A stretch of 64,000 nt of DNA from JBHJGM01 sp050331815 (GTDB lineage: Bacteria; Verrucomicrobiota; Verrucomicrobiia; Opitutales; JBHJGM01): NCBI GenBank assembly GCA_050331815.1, contig JBHJGM010000013.1, forward strand, positions 1 to 64,000. The letters run 5' to 3'. Made by a program: the position numbers and the translations under genes. Below the pieces are notes generated by a model, which worked only from the letters and a program-made list of their open reading frames with translations, had not been told where the DNA came from and searched no databases. Of the stretch, positions 34,522 through 43,319 are shown piece after piece. The number at the start of each line of letters is the position of its first letter. The stretch's first letter is position 1.

Positions 34522-35508
34522 GTGTCGCCCAAACTGAAACATATCTTCGACGAGCTTCACTACGAGCTGGTCCGCCTGATTGCCGAAGGGGGCATGGGCG
34601 TGGTTTACGAGGGCCTGCAGTGCGGCACAGACGATTTCAAAAAGACTGTCGCGATCAAGCTCATCCGCGAGGAGTACTCGGCCATTCGCGAATTTCGGAA
34701 CAATTTTATCGGCGAGGCGCGGCTGGTGGCCGACCTCATCCACAACTGCATCGTGCAGACCTACCACCTCGGCTCCATTGGCGACCAGTATTTCATGGTC
34801 ATGGAGTACGTGAACGGGACCAACGTGGAAGAGTTCATTTTGCGCCACCTGGAAACGCACCAGCCAATCCCGGCTGATCTGGCCGTTTTCATCGTTTCGC
34901 GCGTATGCCGCGGCCTGGCCTACGCGCACCAGAAGCGCGACCGCCGCGGGCGACTGCTCAACATCGTCCACCGCGACGTCGGCCCGCGCAACATTATGAT
35001 CTCCTACGAGGGCGACGTGAAGCTGACGGACTTCGGCATCGCGAAGGCGCTGGACCTGATGTACAACGAGGAAGGCGAAGTTATCGCCGGCAAAGACGAA
35101 TACCTTTCTCCTGAGCAGGCACGCTGCGAAGTGACCGATCACCGCGCCGACCTCTTTTCCTGCGGCATCGTCCTGTCCGAATTGCTGCTCGGTCGCAATG
35201 TCTTCGAAGCCGAACGCCCGGAAAAAACGCGCGAGAATATCCTCTCGATGCCCCTGCCAGACTTCACGTCGCTGCGGGCCGACATCGACGACAAACTGGC
35301 TGAAATCCTTTACCGCTCCCTTGCCCGCCCCCGTGAAGAACGCTATGCCACGGCGGCTGAAATGCTGACCTCCCTTGAGTTGTATTTATACAGCGACGGC
35401 TACGGCCCCACGACCGAAAAGCTCTCGCAGTACATCAAGACACTCATGGGAAAGGAGGACCTGCCCCCCGGCATCGAACAGGCCGCCGGAGCGCTCAACA
35501 CGCATTGA
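34522..35508 (+). CDS. Cytoplasmic Ser/Thr protein kinase (Hanks type)
   Basis: A GTG at 34522 gives 328 residues and starts just before the kinase domain. A TTG at 34426 would add 32 residues that do not look coding. Kinase motifs are complete: AEGGMGVVYEG (21-31), K46 in VAIKLI, HRDVGPRN (150-157, with D152 and N157), DFG (170-172) and the APE-equivalent SPEQAR. No membrane helix or sensor domain follows; the protein ends soon after the kinase fold. It is 36 bases upstream of rpoN on the same strand, which hints at shared expression or a regulatory link. Confidence 0.85.
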   Translation: MSPKLKHIFDELHYELVRLIAEGGMGVVYEGLQCGTDDFKKTVAIKLIREEYSAIREFRNNFIGEARLVADLIHNCIVQTYHLGSIGDQYFMVMEYVNGTNVEEFILRHLETHQPIPADLAVFIVSRVCRGLAYAHQKRDRRGRLLNIVHRDVGPRNIMISYEGDVKLTDFGIAKALDLMYNEEGEVIAGKDEYLSPEQARCEVTDHRADLFSCGIVLSELLLGRNVFEAERPEKTRENILSMPLPDFTSLRADIDDKLAEILYRSLARPREERYATAAEMLTSLELYLYSDGYGPTTEKLSQYIKTLMGKEDLPPGIEQAAGALNTH

Positions 35509-35544
35509 CGCTTTCCTGACTTTTAAACGCTCCCCGCCTCCCCA

Positions 35545-37053
35545 ATGAGTTCCCAAGGCCTACATCAGGTTCAGCGCCAGTCGCAGAGCCTGATTCTCGC
35601 TCCGCAGCTGCGGCAATCACTGAAGATTCTGCAGGCTCCGGCGCTCGATCTGCGCAACGCCATATTGGAGGAACTGCAAAGCAACCCGACGCTTGAAGAG
35701 CTCCCGCTGGAAGGCATGAGCCTGGAGCAGGAGACCGGCGAACGAACCAGCAGCCCGGACGATGCCTCCGACGCAGGCGACGGGTCCGATGTCGGCAGCG
35801 ACGTCTCGGACGATCGCTCCGAAAATACCAACGGCGAGGAGATGGATTTTTCAGAGGATTTCAAAATCCTGCAGCAGCTCGATGAGGACTGGCGCGAGCA
35901 CTTCGCCCAGGAGAGCAAGCAAAACGTCTACACCAACGAAGACGCCGAGCGTCGCCAGCACTTTTTTGATTCGCTGGTCAGCGAGACCTCGCTGCAGGAG
36001 CACCTGATTCGTCAGGCTGAACTGACCGAGATGGTCAACGGCGAGCGGGAGGCCCTCGACTACCTGATCGGCTCCATCGACGACAACGGCTTTATGACCA
36101 GCAGCTTGAGTGACATCGCGCTGATGTCCAACCTGCCGCTGAAAACGATTCAGGATGCCAGCGAAATCCTCAAAACGCTGGAGCCGCCCGGCATCGGCGC
36201 GGCCAACCTGAAGGAGTGCCTGCTGCTCCAGCTAAAGCAGCACAAGCGCGAGAAGACCCTGGCAGCTCGTATCATCCGCGAGCACTTTGAGTTGCTGCTG
36301 CGCCGACGCATCCCCGACATCGCCCGCAAGACCGGGGCTTCCATCCGCGAAGTCGAGGAGTCCCTGGAGGAAATCGCCACACTCGACCCGGCCCCCGGGC
36401 GCAAGTTTGGCGAAGACAGCAACCGCATCATCGTGCCCGACGTCACCGTGGAGAAAGACGGCGACAACTGGCAAATCACACTGAACAACGATTACATCCC
36501 GCGCCTGCGCCTTTCGAATACCTACAAAGAGATGATCGCCCGCGGACGCCTCTCCTCCAAGGAAAAGGAGTATGTGCGCGAAAAAATGCGCTCGGGAAAA
36601 TTTCTGATCAGCTCCATCGAGCAGCGCCAGCAGACCATTGAGCGCATCACCCGCGAGTTGCTGCAGTTTCAGCAGGACTTTTTCGAGCACGGGGTGTCCA
36701 AGCTGCGCCCGCTGACCATGAGCCAAGTGGCCGAGCGCGTGGGCGTACACGAAACCACCATCAGCCGGGCCATTGCCAACAAGTACATCGACACCCCGCA
36801 CGGCATCTACGAGTTCAAGTACTTCTTTACCCCCGGCTACACGAACAAGGCTGGCGAGTCAGTCTCCAACACGACAATCAAAGAGGAGATCGCGGACATC
36901 ATCGAAAACGAGAATCCGGCCAAGCCCTACTCTGATCAAGACATCGTGCGTCTGCTGGCTGAAAAGGATATCAAGATCGCCCGCCGAACCGTTGCCAAGT
37001 ACCGTGAAGAACTCGGGATTTTGCCGACAAACCTGCGTCGCCGCTACCGCTAG
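35545..37053 (+). CDS. rpoN: RNA polymerase sigma-54 factor
   Basis: The 502-residue protein shows the sigma-54 layout. Region I is Gln/Leu-rich (QSLILAPQLRQSLKILQAPA, residues 13-32) and contacts the activator. An acidic region II (about 55-95) has many Asp, Glu and Ser residues, followed by the core-binding domain. The DNA-binding part has the helix-turn-helix MSQVAERVGVHETTISRAIA and the RpoN box ARRTVAKYREELGI near the C-terminus. It directs polymerase to -24/-12 promoters that need AAA+ activators. The lipoprotein gene begins 38 bases downstream. Confidence 0.97.
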   Translation: MSSQGLHQVQRQSQSLILAPQLRQSLKILQAPALDLRNAILEELQSNPTLEELPLEGMSLEQETGERTSSPDDASDAGDGSDVGSDVSDDRSENTNGEEMDFSEDFKILQQLDEDWREHFAQESKQNVYTNEDAERRQHFFDSLVSETSLQEHLIRQAELTEMVNGEREALDYLIGSIDDNGFMTSSLSDIALMSNLPLKTIQDASEILKTLEPPGIGAANLKECLLLQLKQHKREKTLAARIIREHFELLLRRRIPDIARKTGASIREVEESLEEIATLDPAPGRKFGEDSNRIIVPDVTVEKDGDNWQITLNNDYIPRLRLSNTYKEMIARGRLSSKEKEYVREKMRSGKFLISSIEQRQQTIERITRELLQFQQDFFEHGVSKLRPLTMSQVAERVGVHETTISRAIANKYIDTPHGIYEFKYFFTPGYTNKAGESVSNTTIKEEIADIIENENPAKPYSDQDIVRLLAEKDIKIARRTVAKYREELGILPTNLRRRYR

Positions 37054-37090
37054 CGCCGCTCCGGCCTGGAAATCCTGGGCCGGCAGGGCC

Positions 37091-37540
37091 ATGTTGCTGC
37101 TTGGGCTGCTCGCCTTCGCTGGCTGCCCGCAGCAACGCGATGAGGCCGTTTTCGGAGTCTGGCGCGTCGACCTGGAGGCCACCTTCGACAACATCGGCAC
37201 CATCGAGGCGTACAAGGCACTCGACTACACGCAGCAGCTCGAGCTGATGGACAAAATCCGGGGCAATGCCACAGTCACCTTGACCTTTACCGAGCAGTCG
37301 ATGCGGCTTTCCTGGCAGGGTGAGCAGTTTGGGCAGGCGACGCCCCACGACCTGGTCTACCGGCTGGAGCACCTGCAAAAAAACGCCTACCGCGCAGTCC
37401 ATCCGGACACCAGCGACCCGGACAAGACCTTCACGATGACCCTCAAGCCGCTCAACGAAACCGGCACGCGCATGCAGCTGATTTCAGAGCGCTTTCAGCC
37501 CTGGATGCGCTACGTCATCTGGGGCAAGGTCGCGCAGTAA
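37091..37540 (+). CDS. Small predicted lipoprotein of unknown function
   Basis: The ATG at 37091 gives 149 residues starting with a lipoprotein signal, MLLLGLLAFAGC, whose lipobox is AFAGC. The mature part resembles a small beta-rich domain (VFGVWRVDLEATF, VTLTFTEQSMRLSWQGEQ, FTMTLKPLNETG) of the kind that compares an observed value with a model. I do not recognise the family. It probably belongs to the rpoN transcript. It converges on the SGNH hydrolase gene across 79 bases. Confidence 0.7.
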   Translation: MLLLGLLAFAGCPQQRDEAVFGVWRVDLEATFDNIGTIEAYKALDYTQQLELMDKIRGNATVTLTFTEQSMRLSWQGEQFGQATPHDLVYRLEHLQKNAYRAVHPDTSDPDKTFTMTLKPLNETGTRMQLISERFQPWMRYVIWGKVAQ

Positions 37541-37619
37541 ACGAGTCTGCTGTCTTCTCGCAATTTGAGGCAGCGCCTTTTCAGAAATCCTCTGAACGCT
37601 GTGCTCAACAAGACTGTTG

Positions 37620-38384
37620 TCACTGCGCTAGCTCGACTTTGAGACGGTCCAAAGTCGGCTTCATCGCCGCGAACCACTTTTGTGCATACTTGAGCTGGCC
37701 AGCGGGATTGGGGTGCGCCCAGTCGAAGGTGTCGGTCTGTGGGTGGTTTGGGTCGGCGTTGAAATCCTCCCAAGAGCGGATGGCGGTGACCGGTGATTGC
37801 GGGCTGTCCAGCTGCTCCATCAAAGCCTGCACCTGCATGCGGATGCGCTGGTGCATCTCGCTGTTGAAGTGGATGTGCGCGACGAAGATCACCACCTGCG
37901 GATTCGTTTCGCGCACCAGCGCGATGATCTCGGTCAAGGGCTTGACGATGGCCGTTTCGGTGTCCTCGTCGTTCTGGTCGTTGGTGCCCAGATGAATCAG
38001 CGCGATGTCCGGCGGCGCGGGCCATTTTTCAATGGCGGCGGGCAGCCGATTGAGCGCGCCCCGGGTGCGGATGCCGTAGACACCTTCGTGGTCCTGGTCG
38101 AAAGGTACGCCATCGCGGTCCGGCCAGGTCGCATCCTGTTGCAGGCCCCTTTGCTGCGAGCCGATGAAGTCCACGGGGTAGCCCTCGTCACGCAGCAGGT
38201 AATACAGGGGATACCGATAGGAATACTCCTCACGGTCGGCGATCCCACCCTGCGTAATGGAATCGCCGATACACACGATGCGAATTTGGCGCGCCTGGGT
38301 GGTGTTCATGACAAGCAGCAAGCAGAGGGTGGCGATGGCAAAAAACGAACAGAGCAAGAGGTAGCGGAAGGCATGACGTTGCAC
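37620..38384 (-). CDS. SGNH/GDSL-type hydrolase, membrane-anchored or secreted
   Basis: The catalytic blocks of SGNH esterases are present: IVCIGDSITQGG (block I Ser), a Gly in block II, HLGTNDQND (block III Asn) and DWAHPNPAG (block V Asp and His). An N-terminal hydrophobic stretch (FRYLLLCSFFAIATLCLLLV) serves as signal or anchor. I chose a GTG at 38384 so this stretch is N-terminal (254 residues). An ATG at 38450 would add a Cys/Arg-rich extension close to the divergent SDR start. Substrates of such proteins are acyl or acetyl esters, often on glycans. Confidence 0.8.
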   Translation of the reverse strand: MQRHAFRYLLLCSFFAIATLCLLLVMNTTQARQIRIVCIGDSITQGGIADREEYSYRYPLYYLLRDEGYPVDFIGSQQRGLQQDATWPDRDGVPFDQDHEGVYGIRTRGALNRLPAAIEKWPAPPDIALIHLGTNDQNDEDTETAIVKPLTEIIALVRETNPQVVIFVAHIHFNSEMHQRIRMQVQALMEQLDSPQSPVTAIRSWEDFNADPNHPQTDTFDWAHPNPAGQLKYAQKWFAAMKPTLDRLKVELAQ

Positions 38385-38467
38385 ACTCAAAGAGCATCCT
38401 CGACCACCAAACCCGGGCAAGCGCAAACACGTTGACCCGCGCAGACGCAAGCCACTTCATCTGGGTC

Positions 38468-39187
38468 ATGCAACCGCGTACGTTTTTAATCACCGGAGCC
38501 AGCAAAGGAATTGGTCGCGCCTCGGCAGAACTGCTCGCGCAGCAGGGACACACCATCATCGGCCTGGCGCGCAGCGACTGCCCCGACTTTCCCGGCGAGT
38601 ACCACGCCTGCGATCTTGCGGACCGCACGGCCCTGGAAGCCGCCGCCGACACCATCTTCAAGGCTCACGCCGTCGACGGCATCTTGAACAACGTGGCGCT
38701 GGTGAAGGGAGCGCCGGTAGCCGACATCGACATCTCCGATCTGGAGGCGGTGCTCGACTTAAACCTGCGCCCGTCCGTGCGTTTTTTCCAGCGGGCGCTG
38801 CCGCACATGCAGGCGCAAAAATGGGGCCGTGTGGTGAGCATCTCCAGCATCACCTCGCTGGGCTCGCCCTGGCGCAGCAGCTACTCCGCAGCCAAGGCGG
38901 CGCTGGTCGGCCTGACGCGCACCTGGGCCCTCGAATTCGCCCAGGAAGGCATCACCGCCAACGCTATCCATCCCGGCCCGATCGATACCGAGCTCTTCCG
39001 ATCGAACAACCCCGAAGGCAGCGAGAGTGAGCAGCGCTACCTCTCGGGCATCCCGATGAAACGCATCGGACGGCCTGAGGAAGTCGCCGCGGCGGTCGCC
39101 TTTTTCTTCAGTGAGCAAGCCGGGTTCATCACCGGGCAATCGCTCTACATTGATGGCGGCTTCAGCACGGGCAGCGCGCCGTCGTAA
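38468..39187 (+). CDS. Short-chain dehydrogenase/reductase (SDR)
   Basis: With the ATG at 38468 the protein has 239 residues. Classical SDR motifs are present: TGASKGIG for NAD(P), a structural NN in LNNVAL, Ser in SISSITS and the catalytic YSAAK, then HPGPIDTELF. The C-terminal VAFFFSEQAGFITGQSLYIDGG is typical of FabG-like members. Substrate is unknown. It is followed after 9 bases by the TsaB-like gene, so the two are likely co-transcribed. An upstream ATG at 38432 lies over the divergent gene's alternative start. Confidence 0.9.
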   Translation: MQPRTFLITGASKGIGRASAELLAQQGHTIIGLARSDCPDFPGEYHACDLADRTALEAAADTIFKAHAVDGILNNVALVKGAPVADIDISDLEAVLDLNLRPSVRFFQRALPHMQAQKWGRVVSISSITSLGSPWRSSYSAAKAALVGLTRTWALEFAQEGITANAIHPGPIDTELFRSNNPEGSESEQRYLSGIPMKRIGRPEEVAAAVAFFFSEQAGFITGQSLYIDGGFSTGSAPS

Positions 39188-39196
39188 AGGCCCGGC

Positions 39197-39865
39197 ATGC
39201 CTGCTCCCGCCGACCACGCACCTGCGCTTCTGCTCGAGGCCTCGGGGCCTGTTGTACAGGTTGGCCTAGGCGGCGCGGACGGCTGGCTTGGATATGCACG
39301 CAGCGAAGCCCCGGCTCTGGAGTCACTGACACCGCTCATTGCGGCAGTGCTGAAACAGGCTGGCCTCAAGCTGGATGACATCGGCTGCTTTGTGTATGAC
39401 GAAGGCCCAGGAACGTTGCTGGGGCTACGCCTTGCGGCGATGACGTTCCGCACGTGGAAAGCCCTGCCTATGCATCGCACCACGCCGGTCTTTGCCTTTC
39501 GCTCCGTCGAAGCCGCCGCCGCCAGCCTCCTGGCCAAGGGCACGAAGCCGCCGTTCGGCCTCGTCACCGAGGCAGGCCTGGGCAAGTGGGTGCTCAGCGA
39601 AAAGCGCGGTGAAGGCAGTCCCGGGGCGTTGGAGGTTGTGGACGCGGAGCGCCTCGCAGCCTATCCTCACCCCCTCTATCACTTGGCTCAGCGCAAGCAG
39701 TGGAAACCACTGCCGTGCGCAGCCACCGTCTTCAATCTGGACCTCGAGGCGCTTCCCGTCTTACTCTCGGTAAGTCAACTCTCACACTCTGTCGACCAAC
39801 CCATCCCGCTGCGGCCAGTGGTGCAGGACTACGTCAAATGGTCCGGCCAACGGCACCGCAGCTAA
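39197..39865 (+). CDS. TsaB-like protein (tRNA t6A synthesis, divergent)
   Basis: This 222-residue protein has the N-terminal ASKHA-type beginning ALLLEASGPVVQVGLGG and the phrase DEGPGTLLGLRLAAMTFRTW. The latter corresponds to the GPGSxTGLR motif of TsaB, the non-catalytic partner of TsaD in N6-threonylcarbamoyladenosine formation on tRNA. Length fits. The match is diverged, and the C-terminal half is less typical, though it ends with a TsaB-like substrate-strand phrase (LRPVVQDYVKW). It is 6 bases upstream of a secreted unknown. Confidence 0.68.
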   Translation: MPAPADHAPALLLEASGPVVQVGLGGADGWLGYARSEAPALESLTPLIAAVLKQAGLKLDDIGCFVYDEGPGTLLGLRLAAMTFRTWKALPMHRTTPVFAFRSVEAAAASLLAKGTKPPFGLVTEAGLGKWVLSEKRGEGSPGALEVVDAERLAAYPHPLYHLAQRKQWKPLPCAATVFNLDLEALPVLLSVSQLSHSVDQPIPLRPVVQDYVKWSGQRHRS

Positions 39866-39871
39866 CCTCGG

Positions 39872-40654
39872 ATGAAAGCCAAATCTCACTTCCTGACCCG
39901 TTGTCTCTTTTCCGTGCTCAGCTTCGGGCTGTGCCTGCAAATCGTGGCCGCCGAGCCGGCGACGCCTGATGAAGGCCCATTCATCGTTACCGGGCTGGAA
40001 TTCAAGGACCGTGGCACGCTCGACCTCTTCGTGCGCGAGCTGGCGCTGAAAATTGGCCTGGCCCAACAGAAGGAAATCAAGGTCGAGTACAGCGACCGCG
40101 CGTTCCGCAAACTCAACGTGATGGAACACCGCATCGCAAACGGGAGACTGCCTCTCGACGAGTATTTCGAGGTGTTGGGCAACCTTACCAATACGATCAT
40201 CTTTCTGCACGACAACGCTGTCATTCGCGTCAGCGAGCGCCAACGCGTGACGCGGGTCAGAGCCTACGCCTTGAACGCGTCGCCGTCCGACGGGCTGACC
40301 TTCGCGCGAGCCCAAGAGCTCCATGAGGCAGGCAGGGGCGATGCCTATATCGACTTCGGCAGGCGATCGCAGCTGTACACCCAAATCGCCAGCGAATTCA
40401 CCGAAGCGTTCTTCTGGCATGGATTGACCCCCACTGAAACATCGGGCACCTCACAAAGCGTTTTTGGGATTTTCTTCGAAGTGGAAACCAGCCTGGGCAC
40501 CTACCACCTGGCACTGACAGCAAAGGGGCTGCAAGGTCTCAATGTCGACTACCAGGAGCCTCTGCAAGGACCGCTGGCCAGCCTCCTGATGCAGTCCCTG
40601 CCGCCGTCAATTGTCGAAACGTTCAACACCTTGGGCCGCCTGCCTGTAAGCTGA
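39872..40654 (+). CDS. Secreted protein of unknown function
   Basis: The 260-residue product has a signal peptide (FLTRCLFSVLSFGLCLQIVAAE). The mature region alternates short amphipathic strands and helices and contains no motif I recognise. The stretch EIKVEYSDRAFRKLNVMEHR followed by PLDEYFEVLGNLTNTIIFLHDNAVIRVSE looks like an STN/secretin-type short domain, in which a small fold is built up and ends with an exposed strand. I cannot confirm that. It follows the TsaB-like gene by 6 bases and precedes alanine racemase by 96 bases. Confidence 0.65.
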   Translation: MKAKSHFLTRCLFSVLSFGLCLQIVAAEPATPDEGPFIVTGLEFKDRGTLDLFVRELALKIGLAQQKEIKVEYSDRAFRKLNVMEHRIANGRLPLDEYFEVLGNLTNTIIFLHDNAVIRVSERQRVTRVRAYALNASPSDGLTFARAQELHEAGRGDAYIDFGRRSQLYTQIASEFTEAFFWHGLTPTETSGTSQSVFGIFFEVETSLGTYHLALTAKGLQGLNVDYQEPLQGPLASLLMQSLPPSIVETFNTLGRLPVS

Positions 40655-40750
40655 TGGATCAGCCGAAAGCTTTTGCGCATGACACCGCCGGCGCGGCGTG
40701 CGCTTTGGTAAGGGCTTGCCGAAGCCGGTAAGGCTGCCGAGTCTCGCCCC

Positions 40751-41896
40751 ATGCCCTACGAATCGTCACGGCGGGCCTGGGCCGAAATCGACTTGGGCGC
40801 ACTCGAGCGCAACCTCGGGCGCATCCGTCGGGAGTTGCCCGAGCGCATTCGCTACATCGCCGTGGTCAAAGCGGACGCTTACGGGCACGGGATGGCACCC
40901 GTTGTCGCCCGGCTGATGCAAAGTGGTGCCGACGCCTTTGCCGTGGCCAACGTGCACGAAGCTGCGGAGATTCGCGAGATCGGTACGGGCTGGCCCATCC
41001 TGCTGCTTTCGGCACTGCTGCCCGAGGAGGATGCGCAGGTCATCGACCTGCAGCTGGAGGCCACCGTCTCGTCGATTGGGGAGGTTCAGCGTTTGGACGC
41101 CCTAGCCAGCAAGCGCGCGGTCTCGGTTCCGGTCCACCTCAAGATTGACACCGGGATGGGCCGGCTTGGGGTCTGGCATACGCAAGCCGCCGAACTGCTC
41201 AACGCCATTGAGGCGGCCCGTGGCCTTCGCCTGGCAGGTGTCTACACGCACTTTTCCTCCGCCGACCGCGACCCCGACTTCACCCAACACCAACGCGGAC
41301 TGCTGCTGGACAAGCTGCATGCACTGCAACTCGACCAACGCGCGGACCTCGTCATCCATGCCGATAACAGCGCCGGGCTCGAAACGTTTTCGCCAGATGC
41401 TCCCTTCAACGCGGTACGCATCGGCCTGCTGCAGTACGGCCTGGCCCCTTACGAAGGCTCGCTGCTGGCCGGGCTTGAACCCGAGCCTGTACTGAGCTTT
41501 CACACGCGTGTCGGACTCGTTAAGGAGGTGCCCGCCGGCACCGCCGTCAGCTACGGGCGCACCCGTACGCTGGAGCGCGACACCCGCATAGCCATACTCA
41601 CCGCCGGCTACGGCGACGGGATCCCCACCGCCTCCAGCAATCGTGGCCAGGTACTCTTGCGAGGCCAATTCTGCCCCATCCTCGGACGCGTCACGATGGA
41701 CCAGACCTTGATCGACGTGACCGACCTGGAGGCACCGGTTACGATCGGAGACGAGGTTGTCCTGATCGGCCGCCAACAAGCCGCGCACATCCATGTGGAG
41801 ACTTTTTCCCGCTGGGGTAACTGCATCCCCTGGGAAACTCTCTGCTCGATCACCCGGCGGGTTCCGCGTGTGTACCGCACGGGCCGCGGGCAGTAA
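40751..41896 (+). CDS. alr: Alanine racemase
   Basis: The 381-residue PLP enzyme makes D-alanine for peptidoglycan. The PLP lysine is K40 in VVKADAYGHG, and the catalytic tyrosine is Y268 in AVSYGRTRTL. Other family phrases are HLKIDTGMGRLG, GVYTHFSSAD and ILTAGYGDGIP. Length is normal. The sulfatase gene follows 64 bases downstream. An ATG at the window position fits the aligned N-terminus (RAWAEIDLGALERNL), so the start is secure. Confidence 0.96.
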   Translation: MPYESSRRAWAEIDLGALERNLGRIRRELPERIRYIAVVKADAYGHGMAPVVARLMQSGADAFAVANVHEAAEIREIGTGWPILLLSALLPEEDAQVIDLQLEATVSSIGEVQRLDALASKRAVSVPVHLKIDTGMGRLGVWHTQAAELLNAIEAARGLRLAGVYTHFSSADRDPDFTQHQRGLLLDKLHALQLDQRADLVIHADNSAGLETFSPDAPFNAVRIGLLQYGLAPYEGSLLAGLEPEPVLSFHTRVGLVKEVPAGTAVSYGRTRTLERDTRIAILTAGYGDGIPTASSNRGQVLLRGQFCPILGRVTMDQTLIDVTDLEAPVTIGDEVVLIGRQQAAHIHVETFSRWGNCIPWETLCSITRRVPRVYRTGRGQ

Positions 41897-41960
41897 TTGC
41901 ACCGGCCTGCCGGCCCTTTGCTCTGGCCAAAGCGCGCCGCGCAGCCTTGAGATTGTGGCG

Positions 41961-43319
41961 ATGGCGGCACCTCAAACCCATCCCAGCGGAAAGCGCCGGC
42001 CCAACATCCTCTGGGTATTTGGCGACCAGCACCGGGCCCAGGCAACCGGCTATCGCGGCGACCCCAACGTCCGCACCCCGCACCTGGACGCGCTTTCGCG
42101 CTTTGGCGTGCGCTTTGACAACGCGGTGGCCGGGGCACCCTGGTGCGTGCCGTTTCGCGGCGCGCTGCTGACCGGACGCTACCCGCATCGGGTGGGCGCG
42201 GTCTCGACGCCAGCCCGGCTCGACCCGGCGCATTACCCGACGATCGCCCAACCCTTCAAGGACGCCGGCTACCATACCGCCTACATCGGCAAGTGGCACC
42301 TGGGCGGCAGCAACGCCGAACACATCATCCCCGAAAACGAGCGCGGCGGCTTCGACTACTGGATGGGGTTTGAAACCGGCAACCAGCCCTACAACTGTCC
42401 GATTCACGGCACGGACGCGCCCGAGTTGACACGCCTTCCGGGCTACCAGACCGATGCCCTGACCGACCTCACCTTGCGGCATTTGCGCGCGCATGTGGGC
42501 GAGGCCGGCAGCGACTACGACCCATTCTTTACTGTGCTTTCGGTGCAACCGCCGCACGACCCCTACGTCGCGCCCGGCTGCGATCACCGACACAACCCGG
42601 CCACGTTGCAATTGCGGCCTAATGTGCCCGAAGTATCGCGCGTCCAGGCCCGCGCGCGAGCCGACCTGGCCGGCTACTACGCCATGATCGAAAACCTCGA
42701 CCGCAACCTCGGGCGGCTGCTCGAAGGGCTGCGCAAGCTCGGCGTCGACCGCGACACCTGGATCTTCTTTTTTTCCGACCACGGCGATTGCCATGGCGCG
42801 CACGGGCTTTTCCGCAAATCGAACCCCTTCGAGGAATCCATCCGCATCCCGCTGGTCATCGCCAAGGCCTCGCCTGAGGCCGGGAGTTGGCACCACATCA
42901 GCCGGAGCGTGGTGAACCACATCGATCTCGCTCCGACCGCGCTGGGCCTGTGCGGCCTCGAAGCACCCGCCGCATTCGTTGGCCACAACTACGCGAGCGA
43001 GATCGCTCCGGATGCGCTTCAACCGGTTGCCGAGGCGCCCGACTCCGCCTACCTGCAGCAAATTGTGCCCAAGCTCCACACCGCTGGACTCGACACCGCC
43101 TGGCGCGGCATTGTGACCCGCGACGGCTGGAAATACGTTTGCACGCCGGCCATGCGCTGGCTGCTCTTCAACCTCAACGAAGACCCTTACGAGCAGGTCA
43201 ACCTCGCCCTGATGAGCGAATTCACCGTCGAACGGGAACGGCTCCACGCGCAGCTGGCCGACTGGATTGCACGTACCGGCGACGACTTCAGTCTGCCGAC
43301 GACCGGCCCGATCACTTAG
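41961..43319 (+). CDS. Type I sulfatase (arylsulfatase family), no signal peptide
   Basis: The ATG at 41961 gives 452 residues. The sulfatase fold begins RPNILWVFGDQHRAQATGYRG with metal ligands around D22. The active-site motif is C62-V-P-F-R66 followed by GALLTGRYPHRVG, fitting C-x-P-x-R, in which Cys is converted to formylglycine. GKWHLGG follows later. The fourth motif position is Phe, whereas Ser is most common. A C-terminal region (YVCTPAMRWLLFNLNEDPYEQ) is typical. The absence of a signal peptide suggests a cytoplasmic enzyme acting on imported sulfated sugars. The stop overlaps the convergent lipoprotein gene by 4 bases. Confidence 0.9.
   Translation: MAAPQTHPSGKRRPNILWVFGDQHRAQATGYRGDPNVRTPHLDALSRFGVRFDNAVAGAPWCVPFRGALLTGRYPHRVGAVSTPARLDPAHYPTIAQPFKDAGYHTAYIGKWHLGGSNAEHIIPENERGGFDYWMGFETGNQPYNCPIHGTDAPELTRLPGYQTDALTDLTLRHLRAHVGEAGSDYDPFFTVLSVQPPHDPYVAPGCDHRHNPATLQLRPNVPEVSRVQARARADLAGYYAMIENLDRNLGRLLEGLRKLGVDRDTWIFFFSDHGDCHGAHGLFRKSNPFEESIRIPLVIAKASPEAGSWHHISRSVVNHIDLAPTALGLCGLEAPAAFVGHNYASEIAPDALQPVAEAPDSAYLQQIVPKLHTAGLDTAWRGIVTRDGWKYVCTPAMRWLLFNLNEDPYEQVNLALMSEFTVERERLHAQLADWIARTGDDFSLPTTGPIT

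Noticed and set aside
41850..43247. Long minus-strand open frame antisense to alr and the sulfatase gene
   Set aside because: Both plus-strand genes carry catalytic motifs; the antisense translation has no recognisable features.
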